Translations under genes and position numbers: made by a program
Source: Paraglaciecola sp. MB-3u-78
GTDB lineage: Bacteria > Pseudomonadota > Gammaproteobacteria > Enterobacterales > Alteromonadaceae
DNA: 64,000 bases
NCBI RefSeq assembly: GCF_002835935.1
Contig: NZ_PJCF01000001.1
Coordinates: 248,001-312,000, forward strand
Direction of reading: 5' to 3'
Notes under the pieces: model-generated
What the model was told of the DNA's origin: nothing
What the model saw: the letters and a program-made list of their open reading frames with translations, nothing else
Database searches by the model: none
In this document: piece by piece, positions 1 to 9,035 of the stretch
How positions within the stretch are numbered: the stretch's first letter is position 1
How the letters are laid out: each line of letters begins with the position of its first letter

Positions 1-251
1 TTTATTTAAAGAAGGCCGGGGAAAAGACCCTTGCAGGTACCCCGACTAACTTGCTCACGTTAGGAGTTGGAGCAAACTCAGTACTGACTACGTCTCTATA
101 TTCTTCAAATAATACAAACCCAGCCTTATAAATAGCGCCCTCCCTGGCCTATCACAGCAACATTCCTTGGTTACTTTTTAGGGCACAGCCCCAGGCGGCC
201 TCTCATTTCCTACCCTCTTAATACTATAATCTTGATTTTCTATTCACTCAT

Positions 252-866
252 TCACCCGGTAACTGCAAAGCAGCTTGTGAACGCTAATTCATTTGCCCTA
301 ACACTGTGATGCTGGATTGTAGAATCAATCTGCCAGCGGGTTAACTCTGCCGCTTCTAAGGCAAAATACGTGTCACAAATACGACATCTTGCCGCTAAAA
401 CATTGTCAGAAATATGATTTGAATTTCTGATGGCCGATTAAAAAAAATTGTATTCCGCACCTAAATCCGCCCACTGATTATCCATTATTGGGATAGCTTG
501 CCAGAGTGTAACCATCGCTGCTGATGCTTCAGATTCAGTCAGCACAGATGTATCTGCCCCAAAAACTCCAAATGCACCCTAGCCTTCAGCTCTCTCAACA
601 TTCACACTAATAATGTGAGCAGCGTTCGCCGCTACCCAGAATGTGATAAAAAGGCACTATTCAATATGTTCACACCACCAAATTATGATATCGAAGCAAC
701 TCGGCTAATTTCGTTCTTCAGTGCGGTGACTTCTTTTTACAATATAACCCAGTCTGAAGACGAATTAATGCCATTTTGCGATTGCACTGCCAACATTCAA
801 ATTCGATGTAAACAACTGACGAGTGGCATTTAACGACGACACATTGGTACTAACAAATAACCGCAT
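252..866 (-). pseudogene. Decayed flagellin gene
   Basis: Reading the minus strand from the ATG at 864-866 gives [18 protein letters not shown], nearly the start of the intact flagellin at 1323-2150, and a Shine-Dalgarno (ggagaaaaaa) is still in place. Towards the other end the C-terminal flagellin signature (TVLGQ...RSQAALQL) is readable, but with an in-frame TAG just before it. The stretch is about 615 bp against 828 bp for the intact copy, so sequence has been lost from the middle, and the pieces lie in different frames. It is the relic of a third flagellin in a tandem array. It cannot make a filament protein, though it could recombine with its neighbours. Certain as a relic; the exact ends are approximate. 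Confidence 0.85.
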
Positions 867-1322
867 TTTTTTCTCCTAACCATGCACCGACTTATATTTT
901 TATGATTAATGTCAGTAATATTCTAATGATGTTAAAATTTAAACTGACATGTAAATTGCTTAACTGGCACGCCACATGCTTAATTTGAATTACTAACTGG
1001 TACCCTGGTTAGCATTTTTGTTAAATGTTAGAAGCATATAAAACAAATACAAAAAAGTGTGAGCTTATGCTCAAGCTGACAGACAGAATTGATGGCCTAA
1101 ACCTCAATACCTCACTACCTCCTGGCGTCTATTTTGTCTGTTGGCGATTTAACAAATAAACCTCTCTGAATTTATTAAAAACAAAAAATGTTTAAATATC
1201 ATCCAAAACATTGATAATTAACAATATTACACCTATCAATCGGTTGCATTCTGCCCCCGTAATTGAACAACAATATTGCACCTATTTATCTATATCTTAT
1301 CTCTATCCTATCTCTCTAGTTA
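867..1322. other. Intergenic stretch between decayed and intact flagellins
   Basis: I see no gene here. The DNA is AT-rich. A short near-repeat (caatatt-a/g-cacctat) occurs twice, near 1222 and 1270, downstream of the flagellin at 1323. No convincing hairpin terminator was found for that gene. Confidence 0.4.
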
Positions 1323-2150
1323 TTACCCTTGTAATAACTGCAATGCGGCTTGCGGACGTTGATTGGCTTGGCCTAATACAGTAACACTGGCTTGTTGAAT
1401 GATCTGCCAGCGGGTTAATTCTGCCGTTTCGACGGCAAAATCAGTGTCACGTATACGACTTCTTGCCGCCGATACGTTTTCAGAAATATTACTCAGATTT
1501 CTGATCGTCGATTGAAAACGGTTTTGTAGTGCACCTAAATCCGCCCGCTGAGCATCAACGATTGAGATAGCCTCTGTTATAGATGCCATGGTTGACGATG
1601 CTTGTGATTCAGTGAGTACCGATACATCTGCCAAATTTAATCCAGATGCACCAAATCCACCACTACGTTCAACATTGACACTAATCGTTTGCCCTGCGTT
1701 AGCACCCACCAAAAATGCGGATGAAAATGTACCACGCAACACATTCACACCACCAAATTGGGTTGTGGATGCAATACGACTCATTTCATTTTTCAATGCC
1801 GTCACTTCTTTTTGCAATGCAACCCTGTCTGAAGACGAGTTGATTCCGTTTTGTGATTGCACCGCTAAAACACGTATTCTTTGTAAAGCAGAGGTTGTTT
1901 CGGCGAGTGCACCTTCGATGGTTTGCGACAAAGAAATCCCATCGTTAGCATTTCTAACTGCCTGATCTAAACCAAGAATTTGTGTAGTAAGACGATTGGA
2001 TATTTGCAAACCTGCGGCATCGTCCTTCGCACTATTGATGCGAAAACCAGATGACAAGCGTTCAAATGCGGTATTTAAATTATTTTGCGATGTAATCAAC
2101 TGACGAGTTGCATTCAACGACGACACATTCGTGTTAACGAATAAGCTCAT
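1323..2150 (-). CDS. Flagellin (filament subunit)
   Basis: A 275-residue flagellin, exported through the flagellar type III apparatus and polymerised into the filament outside the cell. The conserved N-terminal D0/D1 helix begins [18 protein letters not shown], and the C-terminal D0/D1 block (residues about 200-275) contains [20 protein letters not shown] and ends [12 protein letters not shown]. The central variable domain is very short, as in many marine Alteromonadales. It is about as long as the neighbouring flagellin (2567-3391), so this is a tandem duplication. At the usual AELTRNQ position it has AELTRWQ, a Trp where the neighbour has Asn. A good ribosome site (taggaga) precedes the ATG and a FliA-type promoter lies about 150 bp upstream. 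The family assignment is certain; which filament segment it builds is unknown. Confidence 0.97.
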   Translation of the reverse strand: MSLFVNTNVSSLNATRQLITSQNNLNTAFERLSSGFRINSAKDDAAGLQISNRLTTQILGLDQAVRNANDGISLSQTIEGALAETTSALQRIRVLAVQSQNGINSSSDRVALQKEVTALKNEMSRIASTTQFGGVNVLRGTFSSAFLVGANAGQTISVNVERSGGFGASGLNLADVSVLTESQASSTMASITEAISIVDAQRADLGALQNRFQSTIRNLSNISENVSAARSRIRDTDFAVETAELTRWQIIQQASVTVLGQANQRPQAALQLLQG

Positions 2151-2299
2151 TTTAAATCTCCTAACGATTTTTTTGTAAACACCATCCGACTATTATTATT
2201 AATTGTCTTGATGGTTGCAGAGCGTTGCTTTTATTTTTATTTAGCTTCTGCAAAGACGCTCGCTTATATTTTTATTAGATGCGTAACGTCTATGTTCAT

Positions 2300-2327
2300 G
2301 TATCGTGCTTTGATGAAAAATTCTTTA
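2300..2327 (-). promoter_or_regulatory. FliA (sigma-28) promoter for flagellin
   Basis: On the minus strand TAAAGAAT is followed after 11 bp by GCACGATA, close to the sigma-28 consensus (TAAAGTTT, 11 bp, GCCGATAA). It lies about 150 bp before the flagellin start at 2150, as expected of a late flagellar promoter. The -10 half is imperfect. Confidence 0.6.
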
Positions 2328-2381
2328 GGAGAAAAATAAACTACTTTTTTAATTCTATATATTTCAGTTAGTTAGGCAACG

Positions 2382-2406
2382 AAAAAAGCCGGAAAAATTT
2401 CCGGCT
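2382..2406 (-). terminator. Rho-independent terminator after the second flagellin
   Basis: On the minus strand a perfect hairpin (AGCCGGAAA/TTTCCGGCT arms) is followed by a run of T. It sits about 160 bp after the stop of the flagellin at 2567-3391, so that gene is likely a monocistron. Confidence 0.85.
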
Positions 2407-2566
2407 GTGGCTCTTTCATTAGGAGAGAGTAAGCGAAACGCTCAACTGCTCGGTTCTTATCAACCCAGTGCACTACCCCTTGGCTTCTAAGCCCTAAACG
2501 GAAGAAGGGTCTCGAAACCTAGGCTAATCGAAGGTTAGTCTGAATAAACAGCTAACCCAGCAAAGA

Positions 2567-3391
2567 TTAACCTAGTAAAGATAGAGCCGCTTGTGGACGC
2601 TGATTAGCCTGGCTTAATACGGTCAAACTCGCCTGCTGAAGAATCTGGTTACGCGTTAACTCAGCTGTTTCAGATGCAAAATCAGTATCTCTGATCCGAC
2701 TTCTGGCACCTGCAACATTTTCAGAAATATTTGTCAGGTTACGGATAGTCGATTGGAAACGGTTTTGCAAGGCACCTAAATCGGCACGCACACCACCCAC
2801 AGCAGATATCGCAGCTGTAACAGTCGTAAGAGCAGTAGAAGCACCATCAACAGTAGAAACATCTGTTGCTGCGATACCTAAACCTGATGAACCGTACCCA
2901 CTTGTGCGGGATAAGTTCACTGAAATATTCTGACCACCATTAGCGCCTACCAGGAATTTTGCTGAAAAACTTCCTTTTAAAATATCTATGTCGCCAAATT
3001 GTGAATCAGCTGCAATACGGCTGACTTCATTTTTTAGTGCGGTGACTTCTTTCTGCAACGCGGTACGGTCAGCAGATGAGTTGATACCATTTTGGGATTG
3101 TACTGCAAGGGTACGGATACGCTGCAGTGACGAAGTCACTTCACCTAACGCGCCTTCAGCCGTTTGCACCAATGAAATCGCATCATTAGCGTTACGTGCT
3201 GCTTGGTTAAGGCCTTGCACTTGAGTTGTTAATCTGTCAGAAATCTGCAAACCAGCAGAATCGTCAGCCGCACTGTTAATACGGAAGCCTGAAGACAAAC
3301 GTTCAAAAGATGTACTTAAAGACTGCGCTGAATCGAACAAATTACGCTGTGCGTTCAACGATGAAACATTGGTATTTACGAATAAACCCAT
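2567..3391 (-). CDS. Flagellin (filament subunit)
   Basis: A 274-residue flagellin. The N-terminal block is [18 protein letters not shown] followed by [20 protein letters not shown]; the C-terminal block is [20 protein letters not shown] then TAELTRNQILQQASLTVL, ending RPQAALSLLG. The variable middle (residues about 140-200) is short and Gly/Ser-rich. It is a close paralogue of the flagellin at 1323-2150 and keeps the canonical Asn-Gln in the C-terminal helix. An almost ideal FliA promoter lies 140 bp upstream and a strong terminator follows, so it is probably the major, independently transcribed flagellin. FlgL and FlgK, the junction proteins it assembles onto, are encoded just upstream. Confidence 0.97.
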   Translation of the reverse strand: MGLFVNTNVSSLNAQRNLFDSAQSLSTSFERLSSGFRINSAADDSAGLQISDRLTTQVQGLNQAARNANDAISLVQTAEGALGEVTSSLQRIRTLAVQSQNGINSSADRTALQKEVTALKNEVSRIAADSQFGDIDILKGSFSAKFLVGANGGQNISVNLSRTSGYGSSGLGIAATDVSTVDGASTALTTVTAAISAVGGVRADLGALQNRFQSTIRNLTNISENVAGARSRIRDTDFASETAELTRNQILQQASLTVLSQANQRPQAALSLLG

Positions 3392-3528
3392 GGTTTTTCT
3401 CCTACACTCTCAGTCCAGACTATGCTGGCGACCGAATAATTATAATAATTACTCAGCTGGTTAAATAACACTAATAGAGTAACGATTTTGTATTTAAAAA
3501 ATCATTACTACTGGCTCTCTCGAAAATG

Positions 3529-3555
3529 GTATCGGCCCATTTGAAATTCCCTTTA
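3529..3555 (-). promoter_or_regulatory. FliA (sigma-28) promoter for flagellin
   Basis: On the minus strand TAAAGGGA, an 11-bp spacer and GCCGATAC match the sigma-28 consensus at nearly every position. The predicted start point leaves an untranslated leader of about 130 bp before the flagellin at 2567-3391. Confidence 0.85.
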
Positions 3556-3582
3556 ACATGAATTTGCCTTTTTTTTAATAAG

Positions 3583-3598
3583 CGGCAAACGTTTGCCG
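3583..3598. promoter_or_regulatory. Perfect 16-bp palindrome, candidate operator
   Basis: CGGCAAACGTTTGCCG is its own reverse complement. It lies between the FliA promoter of the flagellin (leftward) and the start of the sialidase-like gene at 3660 (rightward). No T run follows on either strand in the right place for a terminator, so a binding site for a dimeric regulator is more likely. The regulator is unknown. Confidence 0.45.
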
Positions 3599-3659
3599 TC
3601 TTTGCATTTAGTTTTCACTTGAGTTTCAATGGGTTAAATTAGATAAAAAAGATTATAAA

Positions 3660-4640
3660 ATGCAATTTAATTGGTTAAAAAAAATTGGTAGCAAAGCTGA
3701 ACATAATGCATTTGTAGATTTATGTGAGTTTAATCAAACATTACTTTGCTGTTATAGAGAAGCAGAAAATCATATTAGTGCTGAGGGTCGAATCTGCATT
3801 CTCACCCTCGATAAAATGGGCAACGTTTGCACTGTCAATCGACTCCAGATGACGAATGTCGATCTTCGTGATCCCAAATTAAGCATTACCCCAGATGGCC
3901 AGTTATTACTTATCGCCTATGCGAGGGAGACGGATCAAAACAATCGCACTTTGTCTGCAAGAAATCTATGTTGGGTGTCTCAAACTGGCAATAGCTGGTC
4001 ATCCCATCGAGAGTTTGCTGATCGAGGATGGTGGTGTTGGCGAGTCAGGTGGCATAAAGATCAAGCTTATGGCTTCGCTTACAACAGAAATCAAAATGCC
4101 ATTCATTTATACTCTGGCGATCCTAGGCGCAGCTTTCATCGCCACCAGCCCAACGCACTTAGCTTGCAAAAACATAATAAAGGTTACCCTAATGAGAGTG
4201 ATTTGTTGTTTGATAACGACAAAGCCTATGCAATTGTCAGGAGAGATGCAGATAGCTATTCAGCTCAACTTGGTCACAGTACATTTCCTTATAAAAAATG
4301 GGTTTGGATAGATTTAGGACGTTATATTGGTGGCCCAGTCATGTTGCGCCTAGATGATAATTTTGCGTTTGTAGCAGGTAGAATAGTCAAACATGGGCGA
4401 CTTGTAACAGGGTTACTCAAGATGAATTTATCGAATGGAAATTTACAAGAATTGCTGATTTTGCCCTCAGCTGGCGACAACAGTTATCCGGGCTTAGTTT
4501 TGAAAAAAAGAGTATTGGAAAAGGGTACATTGGAAGAAGACACGCTTTACGTCAGTTATTATTCATCACATGAGGACAACAAAAGCTGTGTGTATTTAGC
4601 TGAGATCAATCTAAATTCATTGATTAATAATAAAGTATAG
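3660..4640 (+). CDS. Sialidase-like beta-propeller protein
   Basis: A 326-residue protein resembling the sialidase/BNR-repeat superfamily seen in uncharacterised exo-alpha-sialidase-like proteins. Blade-like segments include DPKLSITPDGQLLLI (about 71), WRVRWHKDQAYGFAY (about 127), PNESDLLFDND (about 177), GGPVMLRLDDNFAFVAGR (about 226) and SYPGLV with LYVSYYSSHE near the C-terminus. No signal peptide is visible, so it probably acts in the cytoplasm. It is encoded opposite to and between a flagellin and flgL, with its stop only six bases from that of flgL. The position invites a role on flagellin glycans, but that is inference; a sugar hydrolase of unrelated function is equally possible. There is no clear Shine-Dalgarno before the ATG. 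Confidence 0.6.
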   Translation: MQFNWLKKIGSKAEHNAFVDLCEFNQTLLCCYREAENHISAEGRICILTLDKMGNVCTVNRLQMTNVDLRDPKLSITPDGQLLLIAYARETDQNNRTLSARNLCWVSQTGNSWSSHREFADRGWWCWRVRWHKDQAYGFAYNRNQNAIHLYSGDPRRSFHRHQPNALSLQKHNKGYPNESDLLFDNDKAYAIVRRDADSYSAQLGHSTFPYKKWVWIDLGRYIGGPVMLRLDDNFAFVAGRIVKHGRLVTGLLKMNLSNGNLQELLILPSAGDNSYPGLVLKKRVLEKGTLEEDTLYVSYYSSHEDNKSCVYLAEINLNSLINNKV

Positions 4641-4646
4641 ATAGGC

Positions 4647-5870
4647 CTAGATGAAATCAAACAATGAAGTACCTGTTACCCGAGCAAAAGTGGCTTGGGC
4701 TGCCTGTAAAGCAGTTTCTTGACGGCTGAGTTCTGACACTGCCACGGCGTAATCTACATCTTCGATATTCGAACGAGCCGATTTGTTAGCAATTTCTAGG
4801 TCTAAGTTTGAAGCCAATACAGAATCAGCAACGTTGCCTCGGCCACCAATTTCAGAGATAGCATTGGCCATGCTAGTTAGTGAATTGTCTACACCAACCA
4901 GTGCATCTGATAAAGCCTCGTCAAGGCCTCCCTCACTAATATTTGGATTATTTAACGAATTAACGAAGTCGTTGAGTGTTTCAGCTATATTTTTCTTTTC
5001 TGGTTTCTCTAACTGAAAGTTAACTGTGTTACCTGTAGTACCAGCAATATTAAACTCTAAACCTTTATACAAAAATGCGCTACCACTTGAAAAGTCAATC
5101 GTATCTAAAAGAGCTCCAGACCCTACATTGGTTATTTGCGCTTGGGTCGCCGAAATAATTCTCACTTCAAATTCGTTGTTGGCTGGGTTGACTGCATCAT
5201 AACTATTTTTATGAAACTTATCGAAGGCACTTTGCACTTTTACCTCTAACGATGCAGATGTTGCCCCTAGAGAGCCAGTGATAGTAGATTTTAATCGAGC
5301 TAATACGTCTTCAAATACATCCTGTCCCGAGTTATTAATTTGTAAACTAATGGTATCCGACACCTTAATTTTATTCTCGCCTCCGTCTCCTTCAAAATTA
5401 TATTTGTTACCTGTTGCACTCGCATTTAAACTGAATGCTGGTGATGCAGACTGAAACCCAGCAAAAATATATTCTCCGGCAGGATTGCGGCTATTCATTA
5501 AATCAAAGACTTGATCACGAATTTGGCCCACTTCTATCGCAATCGCTTTTCTGTCTCCAGTACTGATAATGCCATTGCCCGATTGGACCATTAATACTCG
5601 AGCACGGTTAATCGCATTATTTACACTGCTTAAAACGGTTTCTTCTTGCTCCAAACTATTGGTCAATAAATTAGTATTCTTTTTATACTGAGCGATTAAA
5701 TCAATTTCTTCGGTTAACCTTATAACCTGCGCTGCTCCAACAGGATCATCAGACGGACGCAAGAGTTTTTTGCCTGAAGATAGTTGTTGTTGAATATCCG
5801 ACAAATCCGCTTGGTTATCTAATACAGATTGAATACTACGATCGTAAAGTTGCCCTGTGGAAATACGCAT
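4647..5870 (-). CDS. flgL: Flagellar hook-filament junction protein FlgL
   Basis: FlgL (407 residues) is the second hook-associated protein and joins the hook to the first flagellin subunits outside the cell. The N-terminus MRISTGQLYDRSIQSVLDNQ and the following LSSGKKLLRPSDDPVGAAQV are the flagellin-type D0/D1 helix typical of FlgL. The C-terminus (LSRQETALQAAQATFARV, then LFDFI) is the matching helix. The gene lies 13 bp after flgK in the same direction, as in the classical flg operon, and ends next to the oppositely oriented sialidase-like gene. Length is normal for marine gammaproteobacterial FlgL, which carry a larger central insert than Salmonella. Confidence 0.97.
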   Translation of the reverse strand: MRISTGQLYDRSIQSVLDNQADLSDIQQQLSSGKKLLRPSDDPVGAAQVIRLTEEIDLIAQYKKNTNLLTNSLEQEETVLSSVNNAINRARVLMVQSGNGIISTGDRKAIAIEVGQIRDQVFDLMNSRNPAGEYIFAGFQSASPAFSLNASATGNKYNFEGDGGENKIKVSDTISLQINNSGQDVFEDVLARLKSTITGSLGATSASLEVKVQSAFDKFHKNSYDAVNPANNEFEVRIISATQAQITNVGSGALLDTIDFSSGSAFLYKGLEFNIAGTTGNTVNFQLEKPEKKNIAETLNDFVNSLNNPNISEGGLDEALSDALVGVDNSLTSMANAISEIGGRGNVADSVLASNLDLEIANKSARSNIEDVDYAVAVSELSRQETALQAAQATFARVTGTSLFDFI

Positions 5871-5883
5871 ATTTTACCTTTAG

Positions 5884-8037
5884 TTATCGAACAACGGCTA
5901 AGATAGTATCAAACAAGTTTTGCGCAGTACTGAGCAAGCGCGCTGCTGCCGCATAAGATTGTTGATATCTGACCAAATTTGCGGCTTCTTCATCTAAGCT
6001 GACCCCCGAGACTGATTGAAACCAATCACTTGACTGAGATTTAAGCGCATCGGCAGCTTGCAATGCTATATCAGCACTGGCGGCTTGTTGTCCAATATCA
6101 CTCACAATATTAGCATAAGCCTCGTGAAAACTTGCCGGCGATCCAGAGCCACTATTGTTAACTAGCATACTATTTTTATTCTGTAAGTCTGCCATCGTTA
6201 ATCCATTTCGATTATCGTTCAGTCCGTCTGTGTTATAACCAATTGTGAAAGTATCACCCGCCTTAGGCTCGCCTTGTAACGACAACTCAAAGCCAGGATA
6301 ATCATCTAATGCACTAAAGGCAGCAGGCCACCCAGCGCTTCCTTCAGCTTGCGCCATTAAATTATTCAAATCGGTGACACTAGACACAGTAGTAATAGTG
6401 TTTCCGGCACTGTCTCTGACTTCATATTCATCATTTGCAGTAAAGAAGATCTGTACCGGGGCCCCTACACCACCTGCACCTGTTGGTGAACTACCTGGAC
6501 CATGTAAACCACCCGCCCCATCAAAGCCAGATGCTTTACTGTCAGTGAAGGTATTGTCTACAAAATTATTTGTCACCTTGATTGAGACAAGTTCGGCGTC
6601 ACCTAAATTACCAATATCTGTATCGAGCCGAATGGGTGAAGCTAATGCTAAATCCTCAGGGCGAGTCATTATAACCTCAATTTTATCAGCGGTATTTTTA
6701 GTCGGTTGGATTAAAAATTGATCACCTGGGGTATAAGTGGCACCACTGGAAAATTCCAACTCTACGCCACCTAGCATTTTAGTAAAGGTACCGGACTGTG
6801 CATCTGCTGTAGGATAATTCTGGGTGATGTCATTACCGTTTACATCTTTAATTATGGTGCCATCGGCATTCAGCGCAGTCACGGTTACATCTAACGTTGA
6901 TGGAGCGCCAGGCGTCACACTATTAATGGTCACTTGATAATCTGCACTGCTGATTTCACCCGCAGCACCGGCGGTAATTCGCCCTGTCACCACACTGGCA
7001 CCATTAGCATTATCGGGGTATTCAAGTCCCACAAACTCTGGAAGCGAAAATATTTCGCTACCCATTTGCTGATCCAGATCCATACCTTGACGGTTTTGGG
7101 TGTTAATCGACTCAGTCAGCGCTAGAGCTATTTGCCCTAACTCTCTGCGACTAATTTCTAATACATCATCTCGATAACGCAACAATCCACCAATTGCTCC
7201 TCCTAGCTCATTTTCATCAACATTTAAGACGGTAGGTTTGTCACGACTAGAAAGTTGTAATGACACATAGTTTAAATCCGCGTCGTTTTCTACCTCTAAA
7301 ACATTAAACGATCCATCTTGCAGAACCAGTGATTCTCCAGATGTTAAGTTAACCATCACTCGCCCGTCATTTCCGGAGCTTTGGCGGACTTCAATAGACA
7401 CTAAACTGGCTAATTCTAATATAGCACTGTCACGCTGGTTTTTTAATGTTCCAGGTTCATCATTTGGATTACTCGCTTGATTCACCACTATCGCGTCATT
7501 CAAATCAGCAATGGTTTGTACCAGTGAATTCACGGTCTTAACATTGGCACTAATTTCTAAATTCAGTTCTTCTTCTTTGTCTCGTAAGAAACCTGACACG
7601 GTTCCGATTTGGCCAACCAATGATTTTGCCTCACCAAGAACTAGTTGCCTACCAGCCAAACTTGTAGGGTCATCCGATGCCGTTTGTACAGCGCCAAAAA
7701 AACGACTCATACTGGCAGAGATGCTATTCGCTTCGCTGGCAAATACGTTATCTATCACCGCCGTTTTGTTATAAAAATTTTCATGTTCACTTTGCAATGT
7801 AGTGTCACGTTGTAATTGATTTTGTGCAAATACATTCAGAACTCGCTCAGTGGTAGACTGTCCGACTCCTCCAGTTAACTGGCTTTGAAAGTTAGTACGT
7901 TCGCGCACATAACCTTCGGTATTGACATTAGCAATATTATGACCAGCAGTGTTCAGCAATTGATTACTGGCATTCACCCCACTTTTAGCGATAGAAAATA
8001 AATCGGCAGTTCTGATATTATTATTACTGTAAATCAT
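5884..8037 (-). CDS. flgK: Flagellar hook-associated protein FlgK (HAP1)
   Basis: FlgK (717 residues) forms the first junction ring between hook and filament. The N-terminal region has the rod/hook signature LLNTAGHNIANVNTEGYVRE (about residues 27-46), and the C-terminus has SLDEEAANLVRYQQSYAAAARLLSTAQNLFDTIL-type FlgK sequence. The protein is longer than Salmonella FlgK (about 550) because of a large Gly/Asn/Thr-rich insert around residues 330-620, common in marine species. The start overlaps the flgJ stop (ATGA), indicating translational coupling in the flgJ-flgK-flgL unit. Confidence 0.97.
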   Translation of the reverse strand: MIYSNNNIRTADLFSIAKSGVNASNQLLNTAGHNIANVNTEGYVRERTNFQSQLTGGVGQSTTERVLNVFAQNQLQRDTTLQSEHENFYNKTAVIDNVFASEANSISASMSRFFGAVQTASDDPTSLAGRQLVLGEAKSLVGQIGTVSGFLRDKEEELNLEISANVKTVNSLVQTIADLNDAIVVNQASNPNDEPGTLKNQRDSAILELASLVSIEVRQSSGNDGRVMVNLTSGESLVLQDGSFNVLEVENDADLNYVSLQLSSRDKPTVLNVDENELGGAIGGLLRYRDDVLEISRRELGQIALALTESINTQNRQGMDLDQQMGSEIFSLPEFVGLEYPDNANGASVVTGRITAGAAGEISSADYQVTINSVTPGAPSTLDVTVTALNADGTIIKDVNGNDITQNYPTADAQSGTFTKMLGGVELEFSSGATYTPGDQFLIQPTKNTADKIEVIMTRPEDLALASPIRLDTDIGNLGDAELVSIKVTNNFVDNTFTDSKASGFDGAGGLHGPGSSPTGAGGVGAPVQIFFTANDEYEVRDSAGNTITTVSSVTDLNNLMAQAEGSAGWPAAFSALDDYPGFELSLQGEPKAGDTFTIGYNTDGLNDNRNGLTMADLQNKNSMLVNNSGSGSPASFHEAYANIVSDIGQQAASADIALQAADALKSQSSDWFQSVSGVSLDEEAANLVRYQQSYAAAARLLSTAQNLFDTILAVVR

Positions 8038-9017
8038 TTCTTCTCGCCCCTATCGCTGAATTTTTCTAGTGAATATTGTTTAAACTGTTCACCTTCAAAC
8101 ACAGCAATAACCTTATTTGCATAATCTGGATCAGTGGCATAACCCGCTTGTTGTAACTCTGAAAAGTAATCTTGTGGTGACTGGCTGTGCTTAACTGCGT
8201 CTTCATATCTCGAATTTTGTTTTACAAAACCGACGTAATCTTGCATCGAGTCGGCAAAGGAATCGTACATTCTAAAGGGCGCTTTTTTTGGAGCGGCAAC
8301 ACCTTTCTCAAATTCGATAGTATCGACCATCGCTCGGTCACCCTGCCAACGACGATCAGCTTTAATACCAAATAAATTGTGGGAGTTTTGCCCAGAGGTA
8401 TTGTGGATCATGTGCTGACCCCAGCCAGTTTCAATAGCGGCTTGCGCCAACAATGCCTTAGGATCAAGACCTAGCTGTTCAGCCGCCTGCTGAGCAGCAG
8501 GATAAAGCTGTTCGATAAAAGACTGTGCGTCTTCAAAAGCCGCCGTTTTAAAGGTTTGAAAGGTTTTTGTAGGCTGGTTACCCAAGACTCCTTCTTGGGC
8601 TTTTTGGGTACTAACGATGGTATTACGATTAATACTGGAAAGATTACCATCATTACGCAAGGCACCCGCAGGCATATATCCTTCACCCGTTTTACCGAGT
8701 TGGCGCACTATGATATCTGCCAGCCCAATACTGCCATTACTGGCTAAGTCACTGGCAATCTGTGTATCGTGCATATCGCGATAAAATTTAACTTGCTCAG
8801 AGTTAAATGGGCTATCTTTATCCGCCATCACGTCTTGTGCTTTACGCATCGACTTGAGCATCATTTGTACAAAGATAGCCTCAAATTGTTTGGCGGCTTC
8901 ATCTAAGGCTTTACTGTCACCACTTTGCGCAGCACGGCGCAACTCATCCAAACCTTTAATATCATTAGCATTTCTAGATAATTCAAGTGGGTTTTGAGTA
9001 ATAAGTGACTGATCCAT
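8034..9017 (-). CDS. flgJ: Rod assembly protein and peptidoglycan hydrolase FlgJ
   Basis: FlgJ (327 residues) opens the peptidoglycan in the periplasm so that the rod can pass and also caps the rod. The N-terminal rod-binding domain covers about residues 25-110 (AAKQFEAIFVQMMLKSMRKA). The C-terminal glucosaminidase domain covers about 165-315 and includes LLAQAAIETGWGQ, where Glu196 is the expected catalytic acid, and YATDPDYANKV near the end. This is the two-domain proteobacterial form. It lies 18 bp after flgI and overlaps flgK by four bases. Confidence 0.97.
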   Translation of the reverse strand: MDQSLITQNPLELSRNANDIKGLDELRRAAQSGDSKALDEAAKQFEAIFVQMMLKSMRKAQDVMADKDSPFNSEQVKFYRDMHDTQIASDLASNGSIGLADIIVRQLGKTGEGYMPAGALRNDGNLSSINRNTIVSTQKAQEGVLGNQPTKTFQTFKTAAFEDAQSFIEQLYPAAQQAAEQLGLDPKALLAQAAIETGWGQHMIHNTSGQNSHNLFGIKADRRWQGDRAMVDTIEFEKGVAAPKKAPFRMYDSFADSMQDYVGFVKQNSRYEDAVKHSQSPQDYFSELQQAGYATDPDYANKVIAVFEGEQFKQYSLEKFSDRGEKK

Positions 9018-9035
9018 AAGATTTCCTAGATAACC

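Noticed and set aside
1-251. Possible riboswitch or structured RNA in the first 250 bases
   Set aside because: GC-richer patches are present, but no known motif or consistent pairing could be read.
1588-1965. Open frame opposite the flagellin gene
   Set aside because: It is the antisense shadow of the conserved flagellin ends; similar shadows occur opposite the other flagellin.
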